Source: Acidithiobacillus sp. (lineage in GTDB: Bacteria; Pseudomonadota; Gammaproteobacteria; Acidithiobacillales; Acidithiobacillaceae). From it: a stretch of 64,000 nt of DNA. The notes beneath the pieces are model-generated. The model did not search any database. It saw nothing but the letters and a program-made list of their open reading frames with translations, and was not told the origin of the DNA. Positions 16,101 to 25,297 of the stretch are shown piece by piece (the stretch's first letter is position 1; every line of letters starts with the position of its first letter). The stretch is taken from contig NZ_JAGDWX010000023.1 of the NCBI RefSeq assembly GCF_023256195.1, positions 134,927-198,926 of the forward strand, written 5' to 3'. The position numbers were made by a program, and so were the translations under genes.

Positions 16101-17438
16101 TCAGAGCACCGTCAGTAAAGCCGGCAGGCCGATCCAACCCAGCAGCAACACGACGATCCCCAGGGCGCCGAGGTAGGACCATGAGCTCGCATGGTGCAGG
16201 ACCGGGCTGCGCTCGCTCGAATCCGCGCGCCAGATGGCTGGAAGATAGTAGGCAAAGGACAGGGCACTCATGAGCGCAAGGAGGACCGCGAGGGGCCAGA
16301 GTCCGGCATGGATGGCCACCACCAGCACCCCGAGTTTGGCAAAGAAACCGATGCTCGGGGGCATACCTGCCAAAGACAGCAGGGCAAGCGCCAGTAGACC
16401 AGCAAGCACCGGCTGCCGTTGCCGCAGGACCTTCCAGGGAATGCCGTGACTATCCTCCGGCAGCACTGCCAGGGGCAGGAAACTGGCCAAGTGCATGAGG
16501 CCGTAGGCCAGCGCATAGACGGTAGCCGCGACGATCCCCAAGGGACCGGCGCCGAGAGCGGCGAGAAAATAACCAGCGTGGGCCACGGCGGAATAGCCCA
16601 TGAGACGGCGGATACGCTGGCTGCGCAAGGCCAGGAGATTGCCCGCCACCATACTGATGGCGGCCAGCACCCACAGTGGGGTCGTCCAACTCTCGCTGAC
16701 GCTGGCCAGATCGATCCAGGCACCGAGAATGCCCACCTTGGCCACGGCGCCGAGGAGCAGGACGATGGGTGCCGGTGCACCCTCGTAGATATCCGCCACC
16801 CAGGTGTGAAAGGGCGCCACCGCCAGCTCGAAGGCCAGCGCGGCGTAGAGCAGCAGTAGCCCCAGGTGGCTGGCAAAGCCCGTCAGCAGGCTGCCCGCCG
16901 GCGGAATCAGAGCGAGGCTGCCATTGCCGAGGAAGAGGGTCGCCACACCGAGACCGAACAGAGCCGACGCCAGACCCGCGAGCAGGGCGTATTTGGTCGC
17001 TGCTTCCAGGGCGACGCGGCGACTTCCCGGCCAGGCAAGCAGGGCAAAGAAAGGTAGCACCTGCAATTCGAGGCCGACAAAGAGTCCCAGGAGGGTCTGG
17101 CTGCTCACCAGACAGAGGGCCCCCAGAAGAACGGTCAGGGAAAGCCCCGTCAGAGCTCCCGGCAAACGCCGGGCCAGCGGATGTCCGGCGGTGAAAACCA
17201 GCACGGCGGCGGTGGCAAGACCCAGATAGGCACCCAGTACACTGGCGCTGCTGTCCCAATAGAAGCCCGCGCCCAGCGTCAGCCGCGAGTGGAAGACGGC
17301 CGCGGCTGTGAGAATGGCTGTCAGGGCGCCGAATCCCGGCGCCCAGCGTGCCAGATGTCGAGATAGATCAAAGAAGAATGCGATGATGGTCGCCGCACCC
17401 ACCAGAATGAGGGGTTCCAGGCTCGCTTCAATGGCCAT
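16101..17438 (-). CDS. nuoN: Complex I subunit NuoN, divergent copy (nuo-1)
   Basis: 445 residues, about 13-14 membrane helices, antiporter-like subunit in the middle of the membrane arm. The TM5 glutamate is kept (VGLELQVLPF), as are the TM8 lysine (GAVAKVGIL) and the TM12 lysine (IGFFAKLGVL). The central TM7 lysine is replaced: LAFELAVAPFHTW has Glu204 where the second copy has Lys219 (IAFKLGAAPFHMW) and E. coli has Lys217. That lysine is part of the central proton path. The ATG at 17438 has GGAGGGG upstream and overlaps nuoM by 11 bp. Last gene of the operon. Confidence 0.92.
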   Translation of the reverse strand: MAIEASLEPLILVGAATIIAFFFDLSRHLARWAPGFGALTAILTAAAVFHSRLTLGAGFYWDSSASVLGAYLGLATAAVLVFTAGHPLARRLPGALTGLSLTVLLGALCLVSSQTLLGLFVGLELQVLPFFALLAWPGSRRVALEAATKYALLAGLASALFGLGVATLFLGNGSLALIPPAGSLLTGFASHLGLLLLYAALAFELAVAPFHTWVADIYEGAPAPIVLLLGAVAKVGILGAWIDLASVSESWTTPLWVLAAISMVAGNLLALRSQRIRRLMGYSAVAHAGYFLAALGAGPLGIVAATVYALAYGLMHLASFLPLAVLPEDSHGIPWKVLRQRQPVLAGLLALALLSLAGMPPSIGFFAKLGVLVVAIHAGLWPLAVLLALMSALSFAYYLPAIWRADSSERSPVLHHASSWSYLGALGIVVLLLGWIGLPALLTVL

Positions 17439-18879
17439 GCGCGACCCCTCCGAAGAGGACGGCGCTGTGGACCGGCAGCAATCCCTGGAACTGCCCAAGG
17501 AGTGGCTGTGGATCGAGACCGAGCCACAGGCAGAGCAGACCGAGAGCCCACAGGAGTGCCAGCTCGCGCCCGGCCAGATCACCGGTACCCCGGGCGATGC
17601 CCGGATTCAGAGGACCCAGCATGACGCGCTCATAGGCGCGCAGAAAGACCACCACGCTGAGCAGGATACCAAGGGCGGCGATGGCGGCCGGCCAGGGCGA
17701 GACGCGAAAGGCACCGGCCAGAGAAAGGAACTCCCCGGGGAAATTGGCAAGACCCGGCAGGCCCATACCTGTGAGGAAGAAAAACAGCATCCAGGCACCC
17801 AACTGCGGCGTCTGCCGAAACAGGCCCCCCAGCGCATCCCAGTGGCCGGGCAGGCCACGCGCCTCGAGGATGGCGATCACGCCGAAGAGACCTGCCGCCA
17901 GCACCGCGTGCGCCACCAGCAGAAACAGCGCACCGTGCACGGCCTGCTCCTGCAGTGCGAAGAGACCGATGGCGACAAGATTCATGTGGCTTACGCTAAC
18001 CCAGGCGGCAAAACGACGCAGATTGGGGGCATCCAGGGCGAGAAAAGCGGCGTAGAGCGTGCCTATGGCGCCCAGAAGGATGCCGTAGGGTGCAAAATGC
18101 AGGGCTCCCAAGGGCAGCAGAGGGATGGCCCAATGGATGAGGCCGTAGGCCCCGGCGAGGACGGCGGCACCCGACAGGAGCATGCTGGCCGGCGGTGCCG
18201 CCCGTCCGTAGGCTGGCCCGGCCCAGCTATGCAGAGGAAAAAGGGGAAGTTTGACAGCAAGACCAGCGAGCATGGCAAGGAATAGCCACCAGGCGAGGTC
18301 CGGATCCGGTGCCGCTGCCGCCGCGAGGTGGGTCCAAGAAAAAGTGTAGATACCGTTTGTGTTCCCGCTGCGCAGGTAAAGGTACAGCACCGCCACCAGC
18401 AAGAGAAGCGAACCGCCCACGGTGTATAGCAGAAAGCGCAGCGCCGCAGCCCGATCCCGATCGCCGCCGATGAGGATCATCCAGGCGCCGCTCAAGGCGA
18501 CGATCTCGTAAAAGAGGTAGAAGCCCAGGAAATTCTGGGAAAAGAAAGTCCCCATGAGGGCGCCGACCAGAACCAAGGCGGCGATGGTGAATCCACGGAA
18601 TTCCTCCAGACGCCAGGCGAAGAGCAGAGCAAAAGGCAGCAGGGCAGCGGCCGTCACGGCCAAGGTCGCGCCGAGGCTGGAGTTCTGCAGGTACCACAGG
18701 TATCCGAGCAAGGGCAGATGGAGTGCCCGGCTGTCCGGCGTGTCCGCCCCGAACAGGACGGCGAGAGCCAGTAGCAGCTCGAACAGAGCGGCGGGTACCG
18801 CCAGGCGGTGACTGTCCTGGGCGCGCCCAGCAAGCCACAGGGCGACGAGCCAGGGCCAGAGGATGAGCGCGCTGAGCAT
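17428..18879 (-). CDS. nuoM: Complex I subunit NuoM, divergent copy (nuo-1)
   Basis: 483 residues, antiporter-like subunit with about 14 helices. It keeps the TM5 glutamate (FYEIVAL), the TM7 lysine (Lys210, AVKLPLFPLHSW) and the GLANFPGEF glutamate late in the chain. The next helix is altered: the standard WLPDAH-x2-APT motif has become WAGPAYGRAAP, and the TM8 lysine is Leu241 in a gap-free alignment with the second copy over 39 residues. The QQDMKK-type element that precedes the broken helix has also decayed (APNLRRFAAW). The start codon shares one base with the nuoL stop (TGATG). Confidence 0.92.
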   Translation of the reverse strand: MLSALILWPWLVALWLAGRAQDSHRLAVPAALFELLLALAVLFGADTPDSRALHLPLLGYLWYLQNSSLGATLAVTAAALLPFALLFAWRLEEFRGFTIAALVLVGALMGTFFSQNFLGFYLFYEIVALSGAWMILIGGDRDRAAALRFLLYTVGGSLLLLVAVLYLYLRSGNTNGIYTFSWTHLAAAAAPDPDLAWWLFLAMLAGLAVKLPLFPLHSWAGPAYGRAAPPASMLLSGAAVLAGAYGLIHWAIPLLPLGALHFAPYGILLGAIGTLYAAFLALDAPNLRRFAAWVSVSHMNLVAIGLFALQEQAVHGALFLLVAHAVLAAGLFGVIAILEARGLPGHWDALGGLFRQTPQLGAWMLFFFLTGMGLPGLANFPGEFLSLAGAFRVSPWPAAIAALGILLSVVVFLRAYERVMLGPLNPGIARGTGDLAGRELALLWALGLLCLWLGLDPQPLLGQFQGLLPVHSAVLFGGVAHGH

Positions 18880-20738
18880 CACAGGCCGCCCCAGAGGAGG
18901 AGCAGGAGTAGCAAGAGGCCGAAGCCCATGAAGGCCACATAACGGCTGACCAGGCCATTTTCGCCCCAGACCAGGCCCACCCCGCCCCATTGCAAGCCCT
19001 CGCGGATTCCGCCCAGGATGCCGCTACGAAAGAGCAGATGCTCCACGCCGAGGCGCAGGAACCGAGCCCCGCCGTACACCACCGGCGGCAGGAAGCGCAG
19101 CGCCACGGCATCGACATACCAGGCATGGGCCAGGAAGCCGATGCGGCTCAGACCGCGGCCCTGTCGTTCCCAGCGTGCCGCCAGATAGCCGAGCCATATC
19201 CCCACCAGTGTCACGGCGGCACCGACGGTTTCGAGGACCAGGGCCAGGTTCCCCGAGGGCTCAGGCGTCGGTCCCAGCTCGGCCCGTAGCCAGGGCAGCC
19301 AGAGGTGCGGTCCGGGCCAACCCGGCGGAAACTGCAGCCAACCGATACCGATGCTGGCCACCGCGAGGATCAGGAGGGGAATCTTCATGCCCCAGCCGAG
19401 CTGGTACGGCTCGCCCACCCTCGGCTCTCCCTCGAAGACCAGGAAATACAGGCGAAAGGCATACGCCGCCGTCATCAGTGCGGCGGCCAGCGCCAGGGCG
19501 TAGAGCAGGGCGCCATGGGGTGCAAGCCAACTGGCATCGATGATGGCATCCTTGCTGTAAAAGCCGGCCGAGATCAGAGGCACTGCGGCGAGAGCCGAGA
19601 TGCCGGCAAGGAAGGTCCAGCGCAGCAAAGGCTGCTGGTTCTTGAGGCCCCCCATGTGGCGGATGTCGTGGTCCTCGGCATAGATGCTGATGACCGCACC
19701 GGCTGCCATGAATAGCAGGGCCTTGAAGCACGCGTGCACGAGCAGGTGAAAGAGGCCCAGGGCCGGTGCACCGATGCCCACCGCCAGGAACATATAGCCC
19801 AACTGACTGATGGTGGAGTAGGCCAGAACCCGCTTGATATCCACCTGGGCGAGGCCGCAGCTGGCCGCAAAAAAGGCGGTCCAGGCGCCCAGGAGGGCAA
19901 TGACCCAGAGCATGCCCGGCACCGCAGCAAAGAGTGGCAGCAGGCGAATGGAGAGATAGACGCCCGCCGTTACCATGGTCGCCGCGTGGATCAGTGCCGA
20001 TACCGTACTGGGTCCGGCCATGGAGTCCGGTAGCCAAAGATGCAGGGGAAACTGCGCCGATTTTGCCAGAGCCCCGATGAGCACGAGTACGCTCGCCGCC
20101 AACAGAACCGATGGCACCGGCTGTCCAGAGATCATCTGCAGCAGCCGATGGATGTCCAGGGTGTGGTACTGGGCAAAGAGCAGGAATATGCCGATGGCGA
20201 AGGTCGTGTCGCCGATGCGCGTGACCACGAAAGCCTTGCGTCCGGCCCAGGCATTTTTCTTCTGGCGGTACCAGTGGGCCACCAGGGCATAGGAGCACAG
20301 GCCCACCGTCTCCCAGCCCAGGTAGAGCAGCAGGAGATTGTCGGCCATGGTCAAGACCAGCATGCCGCCGACGAAGAGATTCAGATAGAAGTAATAACGC
20401 CGCTCGCCATAGTCCCCGGCGAGAAACTGCTGAGAATACAGGTGGATGAGGAAGCCTGCGAAGGCGGCAATGGAAACCATCACCAGACTGACGGCATCGA
20501 TGCGCAGGCCGATCTCAGCGACGAAGGAGCCGACGGCCATCCAGGTCCAGACCCGATCCACCAGCTCCGGATGGGTGGCGTGTTCCAGCCATATGACCAG
20601 TATCACGACGCTGGAGAGCAGGGGCATGAGGGCCGCCAGCCTTTTGACCATGGGCACGCCCAGCCATTGGCCGAAGCCCGCGTTGATGAGGGCTCCCAGG
20701 AGCGGGAAGCCGGGAATGAGCCAGAGCCAGTCAGCCAT
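18879..20738 (-). CDS. nuoL: Complex I subunit NuoL, nuo-1
   Basis: 619 residues; distal antiporter-like subunit with the long lateral helix at its C-terminus. Unlike NuoM and NuoN of this operon, its proton-path residues look standard: GWETVGLCSY (TM5 Glu), ALAKSAQFPLHLWLPDSM (TM7 Lys), SALIHAATM (TM8 His), VDIKRVLAYSTISQLGYM and SAGFYSKDAI (TM12). It is about 40 residues shorter than the second copy, in the C-terminal part. The ATG at 20738 overlaps nuoK by 8 bp; the longer frame upstream has no NuoL similarity. Confidence 0.94.
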   Translation of the reverse strand: MADWLWLIPGFPLLGALINAGFGQWLGVPMVKRLAALMPLLSSVVILVIWLEHATHPELVDRVWTWMAVGSFVAEIGLRIDAVSLVMVSIAAFAGFLIHLYSQQFLAGDYGERRYYFYLNLFVGGMLVLTMADNLLLLYLGWETVGLCSYALVAHWYRQKKNAWAGRKAFVVTRIGDTTFAIGIFLLFAQYHTLDIHRLLQMISGQPVPSVLLAASVLVLIGALAKSAQFPLHLWLPDSMAGPSTVSALIHAATMVTAGVYLSIRLLPLFAAVPGMLWVIALLGAWTAFFAASCGLAQVDIKRVLAYSTISQLGYMFLAVGIGAPALGLFHLLVHACFKALLFMAAGAVISIYAEDHDIRHMGGLKNQQPLLRWTFLAGISALAAVPLISAGFYSKDAIIDASWLAPHGALLYALALAAALMTAAYAFRLYFLVFEGEPRVGEPYQLGWGMKIPLLILAVASIGIGWLQFPPGWPGPHLWLPWLRAELGPTPEPSGNLALVLETVGAAVTLVGIWLGYLAARWERQGRGLSRIGFLAHAWYVDAVALRFLPPVVYGGARFLRLGVEHLLFRSGILGGIREGLQWGGVGLVWGENGLVSRYVAFMGFGLLLLLLLLWGGL

Positions 20739-21045
20739 CCCGCCCACCCCGCAAATGTCGCAAGGTATCCACACTGCTACCGCCAAAGGCTTTGCGCACG
20801 CGCAGCAGCAGCGCCAGGGTCGGTGCCAACGCCGCGCCACTCATGGCCATCAGAAAGAGAGCCAGGATCTGACCGTCGACACGCTGCCAGACAGCGCCCC
20901 CCACCAGAGCAATGACCATGGCGGCACTGAAGAGCAGCTCCACACCCAAAAGAAAAAAGATCAGGCTGCGGCGCAGCAACACCAGAGTTAGGCCTGCCAG
21001 CACCAAAGCAAAGGCAATGACGAGGGCAATATCAGCGAGATTCAC
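20731..21045 (-). CDS. nuoK: Complex I subunit NuoK, divergent copy (nuo-1)
   Basis: 104 residues, three helices. The first buried glutamate is present at the standard place (Glu36, LLGVELLFSAAM). The second, Glu72 in E. coli and Glu76 in the other copy ([11 protein letters not shown]), is alanine here: SGAALAPTLAL, Ala72. The two glutamates form part of the central charged axis leading from the quinone site to the pumping subunits. The GTG at 21045 is preferred over the ATG at 21060, because GAGGACG precedes it and it gives the normal length. It overlaps nuoJ by 14 bp. Confidence 0.9.
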   Translation of the reverse strand: MNLADIALVIAFALVLAGLTLVLLRRSLIFFLLGVELLFSAAMVIALVGGAVWQRVDGQILALFLMAMSGAALAPTLALLLRVRKAFGGSSVDTLRHLRGGRDG

Positions 21046-21532
21046 GGTCGTCCTCTCCATGGTGGATGGCCAGCACCGCCCCGATCACCGCAAAGAGCAG
21101 GACGGCCAGCGCCTCCATGAGCCAGAGCCAGGGGCCAAACAGGGCTGCGCCAATCTGGGCAATGCTGAGGGGGTGTGGAACGAAGCGCGGAGCTGGCTGC
21201 GGCAAAAGCAGGAGTCCCAATACCAGGGCCAGGGCGCAGAGCAAGCCGAGTGCGGGTCCGGCACCGCGGCGAAAGCGCTGGCCCGAAGTGTTGGCCTCTC
21301 GCTCGGGGCCGAGCAACATGATGGCAAAGAGAAAGAGTACCAGGATGGCGCCGAGGTAGAGGATCACCTCCAGGGCCGCGACGAAAGGCGCTTCCAGGAG
21401 CAGAAAAAGCAGGGCCAGCAAAAGCAGCAGGATACCGAAGAGGACAGCACCGCGCATGGGCGTCGCCTCATAGGCAAGCGCCGCAAGGACCGCTATTACC
21501 AGAAGCACGAGGATCAGGGCCAGGGGCATCAT
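21032..21532 (-). CDS. nuoJ: Complex I subunit NuoJ, nuo-1
   Basis: 166 residues, five membrane helices. The conserved TM3 region is recognisable (ALEVILYLGAILVLFLFAIML), including the glycine and tyrosine at the pi-bulge that rotates during turnover. It is shorter than the second copy (198 residues), mainly in the last loop and tail. Start and stop overlap the neighbours: 4 bp with nuoI (ATGA) and 14 bp with nuoK. Confidence 0.92.
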   Translation of the reverse strand: MMPLALILVLLVIAVLAALAYEATPMRGAVLFGILLLLLALLFLLLEAPFVAALEVILYLGAILVLFLFAIMLLGPEREANTSGQRFRRGAGPALGLLCALALVLGLLLLPQPAPRFVPHPLSIAQIGAALFGPWLWLMEALAVLLFAVIGAVLAIHHGEDDRESR

Positions 21533-22050
21533 GGTCGGTTGTCCAAGGGATCCAGGGGTGCGGCGGCCGCAGGCACGGCGGTGGCCGCTTCGATGCGTAC
21601 ACCGGCGTGATCGTAGTAGCGATAGTGCGGGTGCTTGCCAGGGCCATCGATGAGCAGGGCCTCCTTCGGGTAGACGAAGTCGGCCCGTCGCTCCTTGCCG
21701 AAGGCAAACTCGTCCAGCAACTGGATGGCCAGGGTTGGACAGGCTTCCTCACAGAGGCCGCAGTAGATGCAGCGGCTGAAATTGATGCGGAAGGCGCGGG
21801 CATAGCGACGCCCGTCGGGGCGATCATCGCCCTCCAGTTCAATGCAATGGGTGGGGCAGACCGCTGAACAGAGTTCGCATGCCACACAACGCTCGTCGCC
21901 GTCAGGGTCGCGGGTCAGGACCGGACGTCCGCGCCAGCGCGGGGCGATCTGCGGCTGTTCCTCGGGGTAGGACAGAGTCACCGGCCAGCGCCCCAACTGC
22001 CTCAGCGTCGTCCAGAAGCCCAGGACCCAGGCACGCAAGCCCAGTCTCAT
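21529..22050 (-). CDS. nuoI: Complex I subunit NuoI, nuo-1
   Basis: 173 residues. Ferredoxin-like subunit that carries clusters N6a and N6b between NuoG and NuoB. Both [4Fe-4S] motifs are intact: CVACELCSAVCP and CIYCGLCEEACP. The C-terminal tail after residue 150 is Ala/Pro-rich, longer than in the second copy, and similar in size to the E. coli protein. The ATG at 22050 forms an ATGA overlap with nuoH; the frame stays open well upstream but that part is the shadow of nuoH. Confidence 0.94.
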   Translation of the reverse strand: MRLGLRAWVLGFWTTLRQLGRWPVTLSYPEEQPQIAPRWRGRPVLTRDPDGDERCVACELCSAVCPTHCIELEGDDRPDGRRYARAFRINFSRCIYCGLCEEACPTLAIQLLDEFAFGKERRADFVYPKEALLIDGPGKHPHYRYYDHAGVRIEAATAVPAAAAPLDPLDNRP

Positions 22051-23009
22051 AGCCACCCCCAGCGCAAACCTGCGGCGACCAGCGCCGTCCCCATGAGATT
22101 CACGAGCGCCAGCGGCAGGAGCCACCGCCAGCCAAGGTGCAGGAGTTGATCGTAGCGCGGCCGCGGCAGGGTCGCCCGCAGCCAGAAGAAGCAAAAGATG
22201 AGCAGCGCGCTCTTGCCCAGCAGCCAGAGCCAGCCGGGTGCCCAGGGCCCGTGCCAGCCGCCCAGGTAGAGCAGACTGATGAGCATCGCCGTCAGCACGA
22301 GGCTCACATACTCCCCCAAAAAGAAAAAGCCGAAGGGCATTCCGCCATATTCCGTGTGATAACCAGCCACGAGTTCGCTTTCGGCCTCCGGCAGATCGAA
22401 GGGCAGACGCTCCGTCTCGGCGATGCCGGCGATGGTGAAGATGAGAAAACCCAGGGGCTGCAGCAGGATGTAGGGCAGCGACTGGGCACTGGTCATGCCC
22501 CCCAGCGAGAGGCTGCCGCTCAGAAGGACGATGGCCAGCAGGCTGAGACCCATGGGGAGCTCGTAGCTCACCAGCTGGGCAACGGCGCGGATGGCACCGT
22601 AGAGCGCAAATTTGTTGCCCGAGGCCCAGCCACCCAGAAACACCCCGTAGACATGCAGGGAGCTCAGGGCGAGGATGAAGAGCAGCCCGATCTGCCAGTC
22701 GCCGGCCCAAGAGATGTCGGGACTCAGGGGAATCACGGCAAAGGCAGCCAGGGCGCTGAAGGCCACCAGCAGAGGAGCCAGACGATAGAGCCAGGGGTCG
22801 GCAAAACTGGGCAGGAAATCGGCCTTGGTCAGCAGTTTGAGCGCATCGGCCAGGGCCTGGCCCACGCCGAGCGGACCCAGACGGTTGGGGCCCCAGCGAT
22901 TCTGCAGGAGGGCCAGCACTCGCCGTTCTGCAAAGACCAGAAAGCCCGCGATACCCAACAGCAGGAATATCGTCAGGATCATGCCCAGAAGGGTCCACAG
23001 GACGCTCAC
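22047..23009 (-). CDS. nuoH: Complex I subunit NuoH, nuo-1
   Basis: 320 residues, eight helices; it links the quinone pocket to the membrane arm. Motifs kept: AERRVLALLQNRWGPNRLG near residue 27, the VSYELPMGL glutamate, and the long acidic loop IAETERLPFDLPEAESELVAG that lines the quinone chamber. Asn replaces Ile at the position after MQ/LQ relative to the second copy (QNRWGPNR against QIRLGPNR), a change also seen in E. coli. ATGA overlaps at both ends. Confidence 0.94.
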   Translation of the reverse strand: MSVLWTLLGMILTIFLLLGIAGFLVFAERRVLALLQNRWGPNRLGPLGVGQALADALKLLTKADFLPSFADPWLYRLAPLLVAFSALAAFAVIPLSPDISWAGDWQIGLLFILALSSLHVYGVFLGGWASGNKFALYGAIRAVAQLVSYELPMGLSLLAIVLLSGSLSLGGMTSAQSLPYILLQPLGFLIFTIAGIAETERLPFDLPEAESELVAGYHTEYGGMPFGFFFLGEYVSLVLTAMLISLLYLGGWHGPWAPGWLWLLGKSALLIFCFFWLRATLPRPRYDQLLHLGWRWLLPLALVNLMGTALVAAGLRWGWL

Positions 23010-25297
23010 GGGGCCGACTCCTCGAGCGCGTCGATGCGCTCGCCCGGGTGGTAGCCCAGATCCGAGAGATCGCTGGGGGGCAAGGCGAGCACATCCGCTG
23101 CCATGCCCGCCACCTCGACGATGGGATAGCGGCGGGTCTGCCCGTCGCGGCTGGTCAGCAGCATGGCCTGCGCTTGGGTCTGTCCCGGCGCCAAGCGCAC
23201 CCCTGCCACCGGCGCCAGACTCTGCAGTTCCCCGGCGAAGCGGGCCTGTGCCTCATCGCCGTACCAATGGAAGGCACTCAGCCACCAGCGCCCCGTACCG
23301 CTGTGGGGAACGGGCACGATGCCAATGCGAAAGCGGGCGCGCAGGGCGTCGGGGATGAATGAGCCGGGATCTCCGGGCCCTGGGAGCTCGGGGCAGAGGT
23401 AATGACGATAGAACTCCAAGCGTTGATGAAAGCTTTCCAGACGACCACCGCGCTGCGCCAGCGCCTCCGCCAGGTCTCGCGGCTCCCACAGGGCTAGCTC
23501 CTCGCGCATGCCACCGGCGGGCAGGGGAAAGGTGCTGCGACTGGGATCCCAGTGGGGGTGATACTGCGCCGGCCGATAGACTCTGGCGAAGGCCTGAAAC
23601 CGCCCCTCATAGTTCAGAAACACTCCCTCCCGTTCCGCCACGGCGGCCATGGGCAATTGCAGCTCTGCGGCCTCCAGGGTCGTCGTCGGCAGACAGTCCA
23701 GCAGGCTGATCCGCAGCGCCGATGATCGCTGGCGCCAGAAAGGTGCGTCGCCATCCTCCCCCAGGGGGTCCGCCGCCAGCGCCAGCAGATGGCGGCAGCG
23801 TCCGACGCGGATGGCTTCGCGCAGACGCTGGCTCTGACCATCGGTGGCGAAAAAGGCGGCGCCGCCGAGATTGGGAGCCCGGTGGGCGACGACGACCCCG
23901 GTCCCGGGGGGCAGATCCTCCTGCAGGCGACGCAGCACGTGAACGCCCGCGGGCCCCAGGGCGTCGGCGCTGGCCAGGATGACGCCGCGTTTGCCCGAGG
24001 GTAGGGCCCGGCACCAGTCGCCCGCCGCATCGACGTAGCCGTCCGGACGCAGGCGCCGTAGCTCCCCATATCGGTCCAGGGCGGTGGGCAGCACCGAAGC
24101 CAGGGTCAGCTGGGCGCCACGCCGCAGAGCCGCTTGCACGGGCAGGCGCAGACTGGGGGAGATCTCCAGGGCCTGACCGAGGATCAGGATCCGCTCGGCT
24201 TCGCCAAGTTGCCGCAGGGAAGGCGCCTGGGGCAGGGCCAGAATCTCGCGTGCCAGGGCTTCTTGCCAGGGATCCGAGAAGGCGGCAAAGGGTGCCCCAT
24301 AGGCATCGGCCAGGGCGAGCCAGGCGAGGTTGTCCTGGACGTCTGCCCGTGGCGAGCCCAGAAAGCCCGTCTCCCCTTGCCGCAGGAGGTCCGTGAGTCG
24401 ATCCAGCGCCTCGTCGCGCTCGATTTCCCGCGATCTCAGGCGATGCCGCCAGGGCCGGCGGCGATGGACGACGTGGCGAAAGCCGTAGCGCCCGCGATCG
24501 CAGAGAAAATACGGATTGATGTCGGGGTGGTGCCGTTGGCGGACACGCCGCAGCCGTCCGCGCGCAGCCCCCGGCGCCGTGTTGCAACCCAGATTGCAAT
24601 GTGGACAGATGGAAGCGGCCGTTTCCAGGTCCCAGGGACGGAGGTAACTCGCGTGATAGACCTTGTCCGTGAACACTCCGGTCGGGCAGACCTCCGCCAG
24701 GTTGCCGGCAAAAGGACTCTCCAGGGGACCGTCGTGCAGTCGACCGAAGAACACTCGGTCGCGCGAGCCGAAGACGCCGAAGTCCTCACCGCCGGCTATG
24801 TCCTGGTAGAAGCGTACGCAGCGATAGCAGGTGATGCAGCGATTCATCTCCTGCCGAATGAGGGGGCCGAGCTGCTGACTGCGGAAGGTGCGCTTGGCAT
24901 TCTCGTAGTGGCGTAGGCGATGGCCGGCGCGCACCGTCATGTCCTGCAGGTGGCACTGGCCGCCCTCGTCGCAGATGGGGCAGTCGTGCGGGTGATTGCG
25001 CATGAGCAGTTCGCTGATGGCGGCGTGTTCCCGTCTCACGTCGGACTCCGCCGTCACCAGCTGCAGACCGGCGCTGGCGGGCAGCAGGCAGGCCATCATC
25101 ACCCGCGGCGGATGTTTGTCGTCGTGGGGATAGAGTTTGACGGCACATTGGCGACAGGCGCCCAGGCTGCCCAGCGCCGGGTGATAGCAGAAATAAGGCA
25201 CATCCCGGTCCCGGCCCATGGCCAGCAGGGCCTCTAGAACGTTCTGTCCCGGTTGGAAGGGAATTTCCCGACCGTCGAGATAGAAATGCGCCGTCAT
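23006..25297 (-). CDS. nuoG: Complex I subunit NuoG, nuo-1
   Basis: 763 residues. N-terminal ferredoxin domain with the N1b ligands (CYHP, ACRQC, MAC), the His-plus-Cys N5 site (HPHDCPICDEGGQC), the N4 site (CITCYRC and EVCP) and the molybdopterin-oxidoreductase-like domain with the extra N7 site (CPHCNLGC with a final Cys in FLCDRG). The wording of the segment ending NLAEVCPTGVFTDK and the N7 region is close to E. coli NuoG. It spans the peripheral arm and is needed for its assembly. Start and stop overlap the neighbours by 4 bp each. Confidence 0.94.
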   Translation of the reverse strand: MTAHFYLDGREIPFQPGQNVLEALLAMGRDRDVPYFCYHPALGSLGACRQCAVKLYPHDDKHPPRVMMACLLPASAGLQLVTAESDVRREHAAISELLMRNHPHDCPICDEGGQCHLQDMTVRAGHRLRHYENAKRTFRSQQLGPLIRQEMNRCITCYRCVRFYQDIAGGEDFGVFGSRDRVFFGRLHDGPLESPFAGNLAEVCPTGVFTDKVYHASYLRPWDLETAASICPHCNLGCNTAPGAARGRLRRVRQRHHPDINPYFLCDRGRYGFRHVVHRRRPWRHRLRSREIERDEALDRLTDLLRQGETGFLGSPRADVQDNLAWLALADAYGAPFAAFSDPWQEALAREILALPQAPSLRQLGEAERILILGQALEISPSLRLPVQAALRRGAQLTLASVLPTALDRYGELRRLRPDGYVDAAGDWCRALPSGKRGVILASADALGPAGVHVLRRLQEDLPPGTGVVVAHRAPNLGGAAFFATDGQSQRLREAIRVGRCRHLLALAADPLGEDGDAPFWRQRSSALRISLLDCLPTTTLEAAELQLPMAAVAEREGVFLNYEGRFQAFARVYRPAQYHPHWDPSRSTFPLPAGGMREELALWEPRDLAEALAQRGGRLESFHQRLEFYRHYLCPELPGPGDPGSFIPDALRARFRIGIVPVPHSGTGRWWLSAFHWYGDEAQARFAGELQSLAPVAGVRLAPGQTQAQAMLLTSRDGQTRRYPIVEVAGMAADVLALPPSDLSDLGYHPGERIDALEESAP

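Noticed and set aside
15844-16182. 112-codon minus-strand frame between nuo-1 and cfa
   Set aside because: It overlaps nuoN by 82 bp, has no ribosome site and no recognisable motif.
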